A stretch of DNA of 64,000 nt from Desulfovibrio inopinatus DSM 10711 (GTDB lineage Bacteria > Desulfobacterota > Desulfovibrionia > Desulfovibrionales > Desulfovibrionaceae): contig NZ_AUBP01000028.1 in the NCBI RefSeq assembly GCF_000429305.1, positions 47,503 to 111,502 on the forward strand, written 5' to 3'. Position numbers and translations under genes: made by a program. Shown piece after piece: positions 7,873 through 17,855 of this stretch (positions are counted from its first letter, which is position 1; the number at the start of each line of letters is the position of its first letter). The notes beneath the pieces are model-generated. The model made no database searches, had not been told where the DNA came from, and saw only the letters and a program-made list of their open reading frames with translations.

Positions 7873-10047
7873 TTACGAAACGTCTCCAAGGTTTCGCACA
7901 TCCTCTTTCGGTAGAGTCACTGTAAAAACAGCCGTTTCTCCATTTTGATTTTGCAAAATGAAGCCCCCGATATTCCGCATAAGCCGATAGGATACAGCCA
8001 GGCTCGAATCGGCTTGTCCGTCTCCTTCCGGGGTAAAGAGCAAGCTTGAATCGCGTGTTTTCTGAATACGGGGCTCCATCGTAAATTCAACACTGACATC
8101 CCGTCGTGTTTCGAATGTTTTAATTCGCAATTGTCCACTTGGTTCCACAGTGACTGCTGCATTTTGAATGAGGTTCAAAAAAATCTGCGTCAACGTATCT
8201 TGATCCGACGCGATACTTGAAACGCCTTCATCCAGTTCGAGCATACAGGCAAGTGATTGCCTGGCGAGGGTTTGACCAAGCAGATCCACGCAAAAGCGAA
8301 GAATAGCATTCACTGAACATGCTTCACGAACCGCTTCTTCAGGCTTGTTAAGATAACTCCGCAGTCGGTTGAGCAAGGATTCAAGACGCCCTGCTTCCTC
8401 AAGAATCACTCCCACTTCAGGCAAATCCGGCTGTTTCTTTGCCAGTCGATTGGCAAATCCGGCCAACGCTGTCAGGGGATTACGAAATTCGTGGGCAATC
8501 TCGTCAGACATTGCGCCAAGTGTATTGAGCTTCTCGCGCTGTACAAGCATCTTGTCGAGAAAAAAGCGCTCGGTCATGTCCATGATAATGCCCTCGACGC
8601 CTTCGGGATATGACTTATCCGATGCATTGGGACGAGGAATGGATTTCAACAGCAAATGGACAATGTATCCTTTTGCATGACGGAACCGGAATTCAAGAGA
8701 TAACGGCAAACTTCTATCCACAACAAACGAATCCATTTGTTGCTTGACGCGATTTTTGTCTTCCTCGTGAATATTTTCCAAGAACCAGTCTGGATTCTGC
8801 GTTGCCTCGGAGGGGGCATATCCCAAAATAGTTCGACATGACTGACTGATAAATTCAATCCCAAGATTCGGCAGCATGGAAAATACAATAACAGGCAAAT
8901 TTTGAACAAGATCGTGATATCGTCGTTCGGCTTGTTTGCGTGAAGTAATATTTCGACCAACTGCTTGATATTCTATAACGGTTCCGGACTGATCATATAT
9001 CGCCCGTACCGACCAACGCATCCAATACGTTTCCCCATGCGTGACAATACGAAATTCTTCAGTCCGAACCGGATCTTCCGGACTGACGTCGGCCATCAGA
9101 TTCATCGCCGCAATTTTGTCTTCTTCGGGGACAGGTGGTGTAAACGGCTGGCCCAATACCTCTTCCTTCTCAACATCAAAAAATCGACAAAACGCATTGT
9201 TGACAAAAGAAATCATCAATTTTGGAGTAAACCGGCAAATCAGTTCGGTTTGGTCCTCCACAATCGCTCGATAACGAGATTCCGACTCAAGTAACTCACG
9301 TGTACGTTCCCGAATCCGCATTTCCAACTCATCATGCGCTTGTCGCAAAGCATCTTCGGCTCGTTTACGCGCCGTGATATCGATTCCCATGACCAACGCT
9401 AGTAATGACCCATCAAGGTCGGTCATTGGATGACAATGCACATGATAGACGCGATCTTTCGAATCGGTCCACTCGCGTTGCACAGGACGTTTGCGACGCA
9501 TGGCTTCATAGGGAGAATCAATAGAACACGGTGTTTGCGTCACATCGGCAGCGATATGGCAGTCCAAAGATTTGGGGTGACCAAAAAGTCGGCGAAATGT
9601 GCGGTTCGCAAAGGAGACGTGTGCTGTTTCATTGATGATGAACACAAATCCCGGCAGTGCTTCGAGAAGATAAAGATGGCGCTGTTTCTCTCGGCGCAAA
9701 TCTTCTTCCATTGCTCGCTTCTCACTGACATCGTTACCATGCAGCAAGAGTACAGGGACATGCCCCGATTCGGGCGGGGACAGACTTATTTTACCTTGGT
9801 AATATTGTTCTTCGTGCTTGATGGCAAAGTCAATGGGAGTGGTTATGTTGTTTTGCGCATTATGCTGAACCTGAAGACGCGTTTGTTCATCCAGGAGCGA
9901 AAAAAAGTTTCGGGCATCGGGAGGCATTGAGCCAAGCACTTCCAACGCCGCGTCGTTGGCATGCATCACGGTGCCATCGATGTCCATCACAACATTGATC
10001 CCGCCGGCTACACGCAGGAAAGTCTGAAACACGGCATCCATTGCCAT
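7873..10047 (-). CDS. Multi-PAS sensor histidine kinase with degraded ATPase domain
   Basis: A soluble sensor protein of about 724 residues with four PAS-type segments, the second ending at a coiled coil (RKRAEDALRQAHDELEMRIRERT). A HisKA dimerisation domain with an intact H-box (SDEIAHEFRNPLTALAGFA) and a C-terminal HATPase_c-like domain follow. The N-box (LNLIQNAA) is present. The G1 motif DxGxG is replaced by TMEPRIQ and the G2 GxGLGL by DSSLAV, so ATP binding may be lost or atypical. No membrane segment is visible. Three in-frame ATGs follow GGAGG (10050, 10047, 10041); an upstream ATG at 10098 lacks a clear ribosome site. It lies just downstream of pgm and has no adjacent response regulator. 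Confidence 0.82.
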   Translation of the reverse strand: MAMDAVFQTFLRVAGGINVVMDIDGTVMHANDAALEVLGSMPPDARNFFSLLDEQTRLQVQHNAQNNITTPIDFAIKHEEQYYQGKISLSPPESGHVPVLLLHGNDVSEKRAMEEDLRREKQRHLYLLEALPGFVFIINETAHVSFANRTFRRLFGHPKSLDCHIAADVTQTPCSIDSPYEAMRRKRPVQREWTDSKDRVYHVHCHPMTDLDGSLLALVMGIDITARKRAEDALRQAHDELEMRIRERTRELLESESRYRAIVEDQTELICRFTPKLMISFVNNAFCRFFDVEKEEVLGQPFTPPVPEEDKIAAMNLMADVSPEDPVRTEEFRIVTHGETYWMRWSVRAIYDQSGTVIEYQAVGRNITSRKQAERRYHDLVQNLPVIVFSMLPNLGIEFISQSCRTILGYAPSEATQNPDWFLENIHEEDKNRVKQQMDSFVVDRSLPLSLEFRFRHAKGYIVHLLLKSIPRPNASDKSYPEGVEGIIMDMTERFFLDKMLVQREKLNTLGAMSDEIAHEFRNPLTALAGFANRLAKKQPDLPEVGVILEEAGRLESLLNRLRSYLNKPEEAVREACSVNAILRFCVDLLGQTLARQSLACMLELDEGVSSIASDQDTLTQIFLNLIQNAAVTVEPSGQLRIKTFETRRDVSVEFTMEPRIQKTRDSSLLFTPEGDGQADSSLAVSYRLMRNIGGFILQNQNGETAVFTVTLPKEDVRNLGDVS

Positions 10048-10119
10048 CATGCCTCCAAAACGCCCGTACCAACCTCCGAGATGCAAGCCAAGCTGCATCC
10101 CAGAGGAATACTGTCTCCA

Positions 10120-11760
10120 TTAGGCAAGAGCTTGAGCAACAATTTCTTTCGCCTCATCCTGGATGCGCTTGAGATGATCGCGTCCAAGAAAACTTTCAGC
10201 ATATATTTTGTAGATATCTTCAGTCCCTGACGGTCTGGCCGCAAACCATCCATTTTTCGTCGTGACTTTCAAACCACCGATTGCAGCATTATTGCCCGGA
10301 GCTTTTGTCATAGCGGCGGTAATGGTTTCACCGGCAAGCGTATCGGCTGTGACATTTTCCGGCGATAAATTTTTCAATTTGGCTTTTTGCTCGGGAGTGG
10401 CCGCACTGTCTATGCGTTCATACACCGGGTTCCCGAAACGTTCGGTCAATTCGGTATAAAGCAGTCCCGGATCTTTGCCTTTTGTGGCGGTAATTTCAAC
10501 AGCAAGAAGATCCATGATGATACCGTCTTTATCCGTTGTCCAAACCGTTCCGTCTTTTCGTAAAAACGAAGCCCCCGCGCTCTCCTCTCCTCCAAAACCA
10601 TACGATCCATCGAGAAGCCCGTCGACAAACCATTTGAAGCCAACCGGTACCTCAGACAGCGTTCTTCCGAGGTCGGCAGCCACACGATCAATCATCGAAC
10701 TGGAGACGAGGGTCTTTCCAACAGCCGCATCGGCTCGCCAGTTCGGTCGGTTGCTGAATAAATGATGAATTGCCACGCAAAGGTAATGATTCGGATTGAG
10801 CAACCCAACACTTCTTGTGACAATACCGTGTCGATCATAATCAGGATCATTCCCAAAGGCGATATCGAATTTGTCTTTATGTTGGATAAGGCTCGCCATG
10901 GCATCCGGAGAGGAACAGTCCATACGAATCTTGCCGTCATGGTCGACTGTCATGAAAGAAAAAGTTGGGTCGACACGGGGATTGACCACTTCAAGATTGA
11001 GCCCATATCGTTCAGCCAAAGGCTGCCAATATGCAATACCCGACCCTCCAAGTGGATCAACGCCAATTTTCAAGCCTGCCGACCGAATAGCATCCATATC
11101 GACCATGTTGGCCAAATCGGCAACATAGGGAGCAATATAGTCGTATGCACTTGCTCCGTTTGCAGCAAATGCGCGCGTTCTCGACACACGTTTTACGCTT
11201 TTCAAGCCTTCAGCCAGAATGGTATTTGCCCGATCTTCAATAATCTTTGTTGCTGTTGTATCAGCTGGGCCACCATGAGGTGGATTATACTTGAATCCAC
11301 CATCTTGTGGAGGATTATGCGACGGGGTGATAACAATGCCATCAGCCAGGTGCTCAGTCCGTCCAGCATTGTAGGTGAGAATAGCGTGGGAAATAACAGG
11401 CGTTGGAGTGTACCCGAAATCATCCTGGTAATAAAAAGCGACATCATTGGCGGCAAGCACTTCAACAGCCGTAATAAATGCCGGTTCGGACAATGCATGA
11501 GTATCTTTTCCGACAAACAAAGGGCCGTCATATCCTTGTTCTTTTCGGTAATCGCAAATGGCTTGTGTAACAGCGAGGATATGATGCTCGTTAAAAGACG
11601 TTTTTAATGAAGACCCACGATGTCCCGATGTACCGAACGCGACGCGTTGTTCCCGGATAGCGACGTCGGGGGCATCGCTGTAATATGCTGTAATGAGTTT
11701 AGGAATATCTACCAGCATGGAATGCGGTGCCGGTTTTCCGGCCAGGGGGCTTTTCGCCAT
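10120..11760 (-). CDS. pgm: Phosphoglucomutase
   Basis: Interconverts glucose-1-phosphate and glucose-6-phosphate, feeding UDP-glucose and glycogen or exopolysaccharide synthesis. The 546-residue product is of the bacterial alpha-D-phosphohexomutase type. The N-terminal [10 protein letters not shown] (42-51), the phosphoserine loop TPSHNP (145-150, Ser147), the metal-binding DPDYDRHG loop near residue 300, the sugar-binding GEESAG and the C-terminal phosphate-binding [12 protein letters not shown] are all present. It is the first of two genes on this strand, followed after 70 bases by the sensor kinase. The exopolysaccharide operon 6 kb away is a plausible consumer of its product. Confidence 0.95.
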   Translation of the reverse strand: MAKSPLAGKPAPHSMLVDIPKLITAYYSDAPDVAIREQRVAFGTSGHRGSSLKTSFNEHHILAVTQAICDYRKEQGYDGPLFVGKDTHALSEPAFITAVEVLAANDVAFYYQDDFGYTPTPVISHAILTYNAGRTEHLADGIVITPSHNPPQDGGFKYNPPHGGPADTTATKIIEDRANTILAEGLKSVKRVSRTRAFAANGASAYDYIAPYVADLANMVDMDAIRSAGLKIGVDPLGGSGIAYWQPLAERYGLNLEVVNPRVDPTFSFMTVDHDGKIRMDCSSPDAMASLIQHKDKFDIAFGNDPDYDRHGIVTRSVGLLNPNHYLCVAIHHLFSNRPNWRADAAVGKTLVSSSMIDRVAADLGRTLSEVPVGFKWFVDGLLDGSYGFGGEESAGASFLRKDGTVWTTDKDGIIMDLLAVEITATKGKDPGLLYTELTERFGNPVYERIDSAATPEQKAKLKNLSPENVTADTLAGETITAAMTKAPGNNAAIGGLKVTTKNGWFAARPSGTEDIYKIYAESFLGRDHLKRIQDEAKEIVAQALA

Positions 11761-11870
11761 GCGTCAGTTCTCCTTGTGCACGTGTTCCTGCAATTGTATT
11801 GGGTACATCAAAGACGACAATCGATACATCTTCTTGGGATATTGCCCAAATTTATCGCTATGTCCACCCG

Positions 11871-12203
11871 TCAGGAAGAATTTAACAAAAAAAGCGCTGG
11901 GCTGACACGCGTACTTTTGCAGAGAGGACAACGCCCCGGTCGAGTTGTACGTTCCCGTTTCGCAAAAACAAACCCACAGGCCATACAATGGGCGGGAACC
12001 ATATCAAGCCGCAAAGCCTCTCCTTTCGCGGAACGACGCAGATGATCGAGGTGTTGAAAAAGATCTTTTTCCGAAACCCGAGCCAAGGAGGAAATATCCT
12101 TGGACGAAAGTGGCTCATCTGCAGCTTTCAACACGTCGAGAATGCGTTGCCGCGCCGTTTGATTCCGCATCGGTGGAGAGGAAGACATTGCCATATCCGA
12201 CAT
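11871..12203 (-). CDS. HTH/zinc-ribbon transcriptional regulator-like protein
   Basis: A 110-residue protein combining an N-terminal winged-helix-like segment (ARQRILDVLKAADEPLSSKD, then an HLDHLRR recognition-helix region) with a C-terminal zinc ribbon made of CMACG and CPLCK pairs. This layout matches the small predicted regulators with a helix-turn-helix fused to a Zn ribbon known from archaea and sulfate reducers. The start at 12203 is preceded by GAGGAA; a longer frame from 12239 would run through a hairpin. It is the last gene of the rsfS-gpmI run. Target genes unknown. Confidence 0.7.
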   Translation of the reverse strand: MSDMAMSSSPPMRNQTARQRILDVLKAADEPLSSKDISSLARVSEKDLFQHLDHLRRSAKGEALRLDMVPAHCMACGFVFAKRERTTRPGRCPLCKSTRVSPALFLLNSS

Positions 12204-12217
12204 GATTCCTCGCTGGG

Positions 12218-12240
12218 CGTGCGGCCATGCAGGCCGCACG
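12218..12240. other. GC-rich hairpin between two zinc-ribbon genes
   Basis: CGTGCGGCC and GGCCGCACG pair perfectly around a five-base loop, three bases after the stop of the 82-residue gene and just before the ribosome site of the HTH gene. There is no T run on either strand, so it may be a processing or attenuation element rather than a full terminator. Confidence 0.6.
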
Positions 12241-12242
12241 GA

Positions 12243-12491
12243 TTACAAAAAGTCAGGGTCAATAGCAGCCTTGCCGTTGCCCAACATGATTTTCACGAAG
12301 CGCATAGCACGTTCATCAATCGGAACAATGGGGAACTTGGCGCGGCACACATCGCATTGTGCCATAGCCGGCTTGGTCGGGGCAATGACGGGAACTTCCC
12401 GCCGACATGCAGGACAGGGGTAGAGATAAATCAGCTCCACGCCCACCGGTTTGACTGGAGTCATTGGTTTTTTGGCGGAGGGCACAGTCAC
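12243..12491 (-). CDS. Small zinc-ribbon protein
   Basis: An 82-residue protein with CPAC and CDVC pairs (about residues 26-49) forming a likely zinc ribbon; the remainder is short and featureless apart from a proline/lysine-rich N-terminus. The GTG start shares its first base with the TAG stop of gpmI, so it is almost certainly translated by coupling. It is probably a conserved Desulfovibrio-type protein of unknown function; a nucleic-acid or protein contact role is only a guess from the fold. Confidence 0.65.
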   Translation of the reverse strand: MTVPSAKKPMTPVKPVGVELIYLYPCPACRREVPVIAPTKPAMAQCDVCRAKFPIVPIDERAMRFVKIMLGNGKAAIDPDFL

Positions 12492-14047
12492 TATCCTTGA
12501 TTTGAAGAAACAATAAGATTTTTGCCTGTCATGTCTCCAGGTTGCTCCAGTTCAAGCAAATGCAGGACAGTCGGGGCAATATCTCCCAATTTGCCTGTCT
12601 CCAATGTCGCACTTTTGCGCGCAGGGTCGACAAGTACAAAGGGAACATTATTCGTTGAGTGCGAGGTGACTGGAGCTCCATCCGGCGTCATCATGACTTC
12701 AGCGTTCCCGTGATCGGCCGTTATGATGAGTATGCCATCTTGCTCTAAAACCGTATCGACAACCCGCCCCACACAACCGTCAACAGTTTCAATCGCTTGA
12801 ATGGCTGCCGCCAATATTCCTGTATGCCCCACCATATCTGGATTGGCAAAGTTGACCACGACAAAATCAAGCTCGCGGCTTTCCAGGCGTTCTACGAGTG
12901 CATCGGCAACGGTACAGGCGCTCATTTGCGGTTTGAGATCGTACGTGGCGACATCACGAGGGGACGGAATGAGGACGCGCTCTTCTCCAGGAAACTCACT
13001 CTCACGCCCACAACTAAAGAAATATGTGACATGGGCATATTTTTCAGTCTCGGCAATGCGCAATTGCCGCATCCCGGCTTGCGACACCATTTCTCCAAGA
13101 GAATTGACAATGGTCTGTGGACCAAAGGCAACCGGTACGCCAAACGAGGACTCATACTCCGTCATGGTGGCATAGCCAGCCAAATCAGGCCGGGTCACGC
13201 GATCAAATGCTTCAAAAGACTCATCAATAAAGGCACGTGTCAACTCACGGGCACGGTCGGCACGGAAATTAAAGAAAAAGACACCGTCTCCGTCGCGAAT
13301 AGGTCCAACCGGTGCACCAGATTCATCAAGGATAATCGTCGGCTTGACGAATTCATCGTTTTCATCGCGATCATAGGATGCAGCAACAGCAGAAAGGGCA
13401 TCAGGAGCCGTTTCCCCCTGACTTGAGGTCAAAGCAATATACGCCTTTTCAACGCGCTCCCAGCGTTTGTCCCGATCCATGGCCCAAAACCGTCCCGTGA
13501 CGGTCGCGACGTCACCGATTCCGATGTCGTTCATCGCGCCAAGAATTTGTTCAACGTACCCTTTTCCACTTGTAGGTGGGGTATCGCGGCCATCAAGAAA
13601 CGCATGGAGATGAACAGAACGCAACCCTTTATTTTTACACATCTGGAGGAGCGCTTTCACATGCTCAATATGGCTGTGCACGCCTCCATCGGACAGAAGC
13701 CCCATAAGGTGAAGACTGCCTCCACGAGCTTGGGTTTTCTCCATCAAATCGATCAAGGTCGCATTCGTCTCGAGTTCATTGTTTTCAATGGCAATATCAA
13801 TGCGTGTCATATCCTGATACACAACGCGGCCAGCTCCGATATTCATATGGCCGACCTCGGAATTGCCCATAAATCCTTCCGGCAACCCGACGGCTCGACC
13901 GGCGCATTCCAGGCTGGTCTGGGGGTATTCGGAAAAGAGCGCATCAATACGCGGCGTCTTCGCTTGGGTCACTGCATTGCCTGGTCCTTCCGGAGCAAGG
14001 CCGAAACCATCAAGGATGCATAAGACAACCGATCGTTTGGCTTTCAT
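12491..14047 (-). CDS. gpmI: 2,3-bisphosphoglycerate-independent phosphoglycerate mutase
   Basis: Converts 3-phosphoglycerate to 2-phosphoglycerate in glycolysis and gluconeogenesis. The 518-residue product is of normal length and belongs to the alkaline phosphatase superfamily. The first metal site is in LCILDGFG (9-16), the phosphorylated serine is Ser63 in MGNSEVGHMN, and the metal-binding DGRDTPP and TADHGNAE motifs follow. It overlaps the upstream rsfS gene by four bases (ATGA) and the downstream small gene by one base, forming a tightly coupled operon. Confidence 0.96.
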   Translation of the reverse strand: MKAKRSVVLCILDGFGLAPEGPGNAVTQAKTPRIDALFSEYPQTSLECAGRAVGLPEGFMGNSEVGHMNIGAGRVVYQDMTRIDIAIENNELETNATLIDLMEKTQARGGSLHLMGLLSDGGVHSHIEHVKALLQMCKNKGLRSVHLHAFLDGRDTPPTSGKGYVEQILGAMNDIGIGDVATVTGRFWAMDRDKRWERVEKAYIALTSSQGETAPDALSAVAASYDRDENDEFVKPTIILDESGAPVGPIRDGDGVFFFNFRADRARELTRAFIDESFEAFDRVTRPDLAGYATMTEYESSFGVPVAFGPQTIVNSLGEMVSQAGMRQLRIAETEKYAHVTYFFSCGRESEFPGEERVLIPSPRDVATYDLKPQMSACTVADALVERLESRELDFVVVNFANPDMVGHTGILAAAIQAIETVDGCVGRVVDTVLEQDGILIITADHGNAEVMMTPDGAPVTSHSTNNVPFVLVDPARKSATLETGKLGDIAPTVLHLLELEQPGDMTGKNLIVSSNQG

Positions 14048-14412
14048 TCATCTTCCCCGTGCGAGGTGTGGCCAGGCAAGTCGATACGCGTCCCTTGTGA
14101 CCACAAACCCTCAATATTATAAAAAGATCTGGCTTCTTCAAGAAACACATGAACAAGGACGTCATTTAAGTCGACGAGAATCCATTGACTATTCTTGTAG
14201 CCTTCCATTCCAAGGAAGGAAATGCCCTCTTCACCGCACCGCTTAAGTATATCATCGGCCAACGACTTGGCCTGACGGAGGTTGGCGGCGGAGGCAATCA
14301 CCATGGCTTCGGCAATAGAGCATAGGCCAGCGACATCAAGAACAACGATATCAGTTGCTTTTTTTTCATCCAGCCAGGAGGCCACGATTTTGGCCTTATC
14401 GAGTGTCGTCAT
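14044..14412 (-). CDS. rsfS: Ribosomal silencing factor RsfS
   Basis: A 122-residue RsfS/Iojap protein, which binds ribosomal protein uL14 on the 50S subunit and blocks subunit joining under starvation. Visible family motifs are DIVVLDVAGLCSIAEAMVIASA and the GYKNSQWILVDLNDVLVHVF stretch, where the family usually shows W-L-D-G-D-V-V-V-H-F. It is the first gene of the operon with gpmI (ATGA overlap), an arrangement I recall from Desulfovibrio. Confidence 0.93.
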   Translation of the reverse strand: MTTLDKAKIVASWLDEKKATDIVVLDVAGLCSIAEAMVIASAANLRQAKSLADDILKRCGEEGISFLGMEGYKNSQWILVDLNDVLVHVFLEEARSFYNIEGLWSQGTRIDLPGHTSHGEDE

Positions 14413-14628
14413 AAATTTGCTTTATCTTGTGGTGAAACGTTGATGGACAAAGGCATCTTGTCTGTTCAAAATCATTGCGCCGAACGGCATGCCGGTTGTA
14501 AAGGATTTCGATTCGCTACGCAAATAGCGCAGTATACAGTGCCGATCATGCCGATATGGTTGACGACAAACAACGTTTTCAGGCACTGATAACAGGTTCT
14601 TCTTATTTCGCGCCCTGGAGGATTTTAC

Positions 14629-15924
14629 ATGATATTCGATGTTGCTAACGAGACCATGCCCAGAGAGGAACTGGAAGCACTGCAACTGCGTCGGCTTCAG
14701 GCTCTGGTACACCGTGTGTACGCCAATGTCCCCTTCTACAAAAAAGCTTTCGACAATGTCGGAATCAAGCCTGAAGACATCAAAAAGCTCTCCGACGTCA
14801 AGTATCTGCCTTTCACAGAAAAGCAGGATATGCGCAATCATTATCCGTATGGGCTGTTCGCAGTTCCCAAAGATAATATTGTTCGTATTCATGCTTCCTC
14901 TGGAACGACAGGCAAATCCACGGTTGTTGGCTACACGAAGCGTGACGTCGAAATTTGGGGGCAGCTTATGGCCCGCAGTTTCATGGCATCTGGCGCAACC
15001 CCCAAAGATATTGTCCACAACGCCTATGGTTACGGCCTCTTTACAGGCGGACTCGGTGCGCATTATGGCGGCGAGACCTTGGGGTGTACGGTTATTCCCA
15101 TCTCGGGCGGTGCAACCAAACGTCAAGTAGCCTTGCTTCGCGATTTCGGAGCCTCAGTCATTTGCTGTACCCCCTCCTATTTTCTCCATCTGTATGAAGC
15201 GGCTTTGGAGTCCGGTATTGATTTCAAGGAATTACCACTTCGCATCGGTATTTTTGGAGCCGAACCCTGGTCTGAAGAAATGCGCCGCGATATTGAATCA
15301 CGTACAGGCATCACAGCGATCGATATTTACGGCCTGTCCGAAATCATGGGGCCAGGTGTCGGCATCGAATGCGAAACGGCTCAAAACGGTCTCCATATCA
15401 TGGAAGATCATTTTCTAGCCGAAATCATCGACCCCATCACCGGAGAACCTTTACCTCCTGGAGAGACCGGCGAACTCGTTATCACAACACTGACCAAAGA
15501 AGGTCAGCCGCTTATTCGTTACCGTACCCGCGATATCACAAAGCTGAACATCACTCCCTGTCGCTGTGGACGTACATTAGCTCGGATGCATCGCGTGATG
15601 GGACGAAGTGACGATATGCTCATTATTCGTGGGGTCAATGTCTTCCCATCGCAAATCGAAAGTATTCTCATTGAAACTGACGGTCTGTCCCCACATTATC
15701 AACTTCTTATCAAACGCGAAGGCACACTTGACTCTTTGGAAGTTCAAGTGGAAGTTGATGAAAAAATCTTTTCTGATGAAGTCAAGAAGCTTCAACAACT
15801 TGAAGCGAAAATTCAGAAAAATATCAAAGAATTTTTGGGTGTCACGGCAGTCGTCAAACTCGTTGAGCCGAGAGCCATCCAACGTTCTGAAGGCAAGGCC
15901 AAACGCATTCTGGACATGCGGTAA
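14629..15924 (+). CDS. paaK: Phenylacetate-CoA ligase family AMP-forming enzyme
   Basis: Adenylates an aryl carboxylate and joins it to coenzyme A. The 431-residue product has the usual PaaK length and all core motifs: P-loop SSGTTGKST (about 90-98), [10 protein letters not shown], the YRTRDI hinge region and a C-terminal [16 protein letters not shown]. In sulfate reducers such genes, often paired with an ACT protein as here, may act on aromatic amino acid breakdown products (phenylacetate, indoleacetate). GGAGG lies eight bases before the ATG. The 40-base gap to the ACT gene suggests an operon. Confidence 0.92.
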   Translation: MIFDVANETMPREELEALQLRRLQALVHRVYANVPFYKKAFDNVGIKPEDIKKLSDVKYLPFTEKQDMRNHYPYGLFAVPKDNIVRIHASSGTTGKSTVVGYTKRDVEIWGQLMARSFMASGATPKDIVHNAYGYGLFTGGLGAHYGGETLGCTVIPISGGATKRQVALLRDFGASVICCTPSYFLHLYEAALESGIDFKELPLRIGIFGAEPWSEEMRRDIESRTGITAIDIYGLSEIMGPGVGIECETAQNGLHIMEDHFLAEIIDPITGEPLPPGETGELVITTLTKEGQPLIRYRTRDITKLNITPCRCGRTLARMHRVMGRSDDMLIIRGVNVFPSQIESILIETDGLSPHYQLLIKREGTLDSLEVQVEVDEKIFSDEVKKLQQLEAKIQKNIKEFLGVTAVVKLVEPRAIQRSEGKAKRILDMR

Positions 15925-15963
15925 CCAACCGCATTCCGTGCACTTTTATCAGGGAGATCCCTT

Positions 15964-16395
15964 ATGAAGGTCGAACAGATATCCATATTTTTGGAAAACC
16001 GCGCCGGTCGTCTGGAAGAAGTGACCCGGATTCTGGCCGAAGAAAACATCAGTATTCGCGCGCTATCTCTGGCCGATACATCTGATTTCGGTATTCTGCG
16101 TCTTATTCTCTCGGATCATGAACGCGCCAAAAAAGCACTTAAAGATAATGGCTTTACCGTTGGACGTACTGCTGTTGTTGCTGTCGAAGTGCCGGACAAA
16201 CCAGGCGGCTTGCATTCCATTCTCAAACTGCTGAGCGGCAATGGTATTAATGTGGAATACATGTACGCCTTCGTTCATCAGAGTGCCGAAACCGCCATCA
16301 TTATCTTCCGATTCGATAGAACAGATCAAGCTATTGAGGTTTTGCAAGAGAACAATCTGACAATTGTTCCAGGTTCCAGACTGTACAACCTGTAA
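15964..16395 (+). CDS. Double ACT-domain protein
   Basis: A 143-residue protein made of two ACT domains in tandem: the first opens [20 protein letters not shown], the second opens [23 protein letters not shown] domains bind amino acids and regulate neighbouring enzymes. It sits 40 bases after paaK with its own GGGAG site and ends at a strong hairpin, so the two form a transcription unit. A role as an amino-acid sensor for aromatic acid metabolism is inferred from this pairing only. Confidence 0.85.
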   Translation: MKVEQISIFLENRAGRLEEVTRILAEENISIRALSLADTSDFGILRLILSDHERAKKALKDNGFTVGRTAVVAVEVPDKPGGLHSILKLLSGNGINVEYMYAFVHQSAETAIIIFRFDRTDQAIEVLQENNLTIVPGSRLYNL

Positions 16396-16400
16396 TGCAT

Positions 16401-16428
16401 TGAGGCCGCACCGACCGGTGCGGCCTCA
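16401..16428 (+). terminator. Hairpin terminator after the ACT gene
   Basis: TGAGGCCGCACCG and CGGTGCGGCCTCA form a 13-bp perfect stem with a tiny loop six bases after the stop codon. The T tract is poor (TAAACC), so efficiency is uncertain. Confidence 0.7.
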
Positions 16429-16475
16429 TAAACCCACCCCACACCGTTTCGGTGTAACACACGGACACAATCATT

Positions 16476-17747
16476 ATGCGTATGCCCCCTGCGAACAGGG
16501 CTGCTCAATTCAGCCTCAATATCGTCATTGTCGCCGTTTCTTTATATTTGGCGTTATTGGCCGTAGATATTTTGCTCTATTATTTTGCTGGAAACCTCGG
16601 CGTTTTTTCCAAAAAACAAGTGGAACTTCTGTACTCCTACGGTGTCATTGCTCCTTCGACACACCCGTTATACCGTCCATGGCTCAAGGGATTTGTTTAT
16701 GAACCGAATGCTCCAACACAAAAAGGATCGGCCATTGATTCATATAAAGCTTATGGATTAACAGCCAATCCGGAACCAACTTTCGACTTGGAGCCCACTG
16801 ATACTTTGGGCTGGCACAATCATGTTGTTCCAGCTAAAGCCGCAACACTTTTTATCGGGGATTCTTTCTGTTACGGAGCCGGAACCGGATCGGCCGATAG
16901 TATTTATAACCAGTATGAGCAGCGAACGCATATTCCAGTCTATGCAGCTTGCAAAGGCGGATACGGGTTAGCGCATTACAAACAAATTCTTGATTTCATG
17001 ACCAGCAAGGATTCTGAAGGATATTCGCGCTTCCAAGGAAAAACGGTGTATGTGCTGCTCTACATGGGAAATGATTTAGCTGCTGATATTATCGTGTATA
17101 ATAAGCGTGTTACCGAAGAACAGACAACACCATGGCGCTTTTTCCGATTGATGTCTTTGCGCAATCTCATCACATTTTTACGAGATTCCAACGGGCTTTC
17201 CGCTGTTCCGGAAGCGCATGCCGCCACGACTCCCGATTCCGATCCCCTAGGGTATTATCCCCTTCACCTGAAAGATGGAGGGAAATCATATCCTCAACTC
17301 ACGTCAGGCGTTGATCAGCCGTTTGCCCTCCATCCTTTCTATCGTACGTTTATCAATATGGAATGGTTTACCGATGCGGATCGCCAGGAGATACGATCTC
17401 TTGTCGCTGAACTCAAAGATACAGCGCAAGCCCATGACTTGACCCTTCGCTTCGTTGTTATTCCAACGGCTTTGCAAGTGCTGGCATCGCATTTCGATAT
17501 GGATCGCGTGGACCCCACGTCAGCATATGCCACAGAGCACAAAAAGATCATCGCCAACTTAAATGGAATGACTGATTTTATTCTCGGGGTGTTAAAAGAT
17601 GCTCCCCTGCCAACCTTGAATCTACTCCCTCTGCTTTCCGCTGACCCGAATGTTGGTACTTACTATTGGCCTACCGACACGCACATGACCCCCGCCGGTA
17701 ACGCGGCTGTTGTGCGTGCAATGCTCGATACCTTTGGTACGCCATAA
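16476..17747 (+). CDS. Membrane-anchored SGNH/GDSL hydrolase
   Basis: A 423-residue protein with one N-terminal membrane helix (about residues 12-38) and a long extracytoplasmic domain. The SGNH blocks are visible: FIGDSFCYGAG near residue 127 (nucleophile serine), a GND motif (YMGNDL) near 190 and the catalytic Asp-His pair in TDTHMTPAG near 405. Such anchored SGNH proteins add or remove acetyl groups on extracellular polysaccharides (AlgX/AlgJ-like). It converges on the exopolysaccharide operon across a shared terminator, which supports a role with that polymer, though the strand differs. Confidence 0.78.
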   Translation: MRMPPANRAAQFSLNIVIVAVSLYLALLAVDILLYYFAGNLGVFSKKQVELLYSYGVIAPSTHPLYRPWLKGFVYEPNAPTQKGSAIDSYKAYGLTANPEPTFDLEPTDTLGWHNHVVPAKAATLFIGDSFCYGAGTGSADSIYNQYEQRTHIPVYAACKGGYGLAHYKQILDFMTSKDSEGYSRFQGKTVYVLLYMGNDLAADIIVYNKRVTEEQTTPWRFFRLMSLRNLITFLRDSNGLSAVPEAHAATTPDSDPLGYYPLHLKDGGKSYPQLTSGVDQPFALHPFYRTFINMEWFTDADRQEIRSLVAELKDTAQAHDLTLRFVVIPTALQVLASHFDMDRVDPTSAYATEHKKIIANLNGMTDFILGVLKDAPLPTLNLLPLLSADPNVGTYYWPTDTHMTPAGNAAVVRAMLDTFGTP

Positions 17748-17784
17748 ATGCTCCCTGAAGACGAACTTTTGCTTTCTAAGGATA

Positions 17785-17818
17785 GCGAAAAAGCCCCCTT
17801 TTAAAGGGGCTTTTTCGC
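17785..17818. terminator. Bidirectional terminator
   Basis: GCGAAAAAGCCCC and GGGGCTTTTTCGC pair around an eight-base loop, giving A and T tracts on both sides. It lies between two convergent genes and can stop transcription from both. Confidence 0.9.
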
Positions 17819-17855
17819 ACAGAGAATAATATTTTTGAAAAACAGGAGAAGTTAG

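Noticed and set aside
7712..7948. 78-codon frame after the solute-binding protein gene
   Set aside because: No convincing ribosome site; the end overlaps the antisense of the sensor kinase gene.
14422..15126. 234-codon antisense frame over paaK
   Set aside because: It is a mirror frame of a clear coding gene, with no ribosome site or recognisable family.
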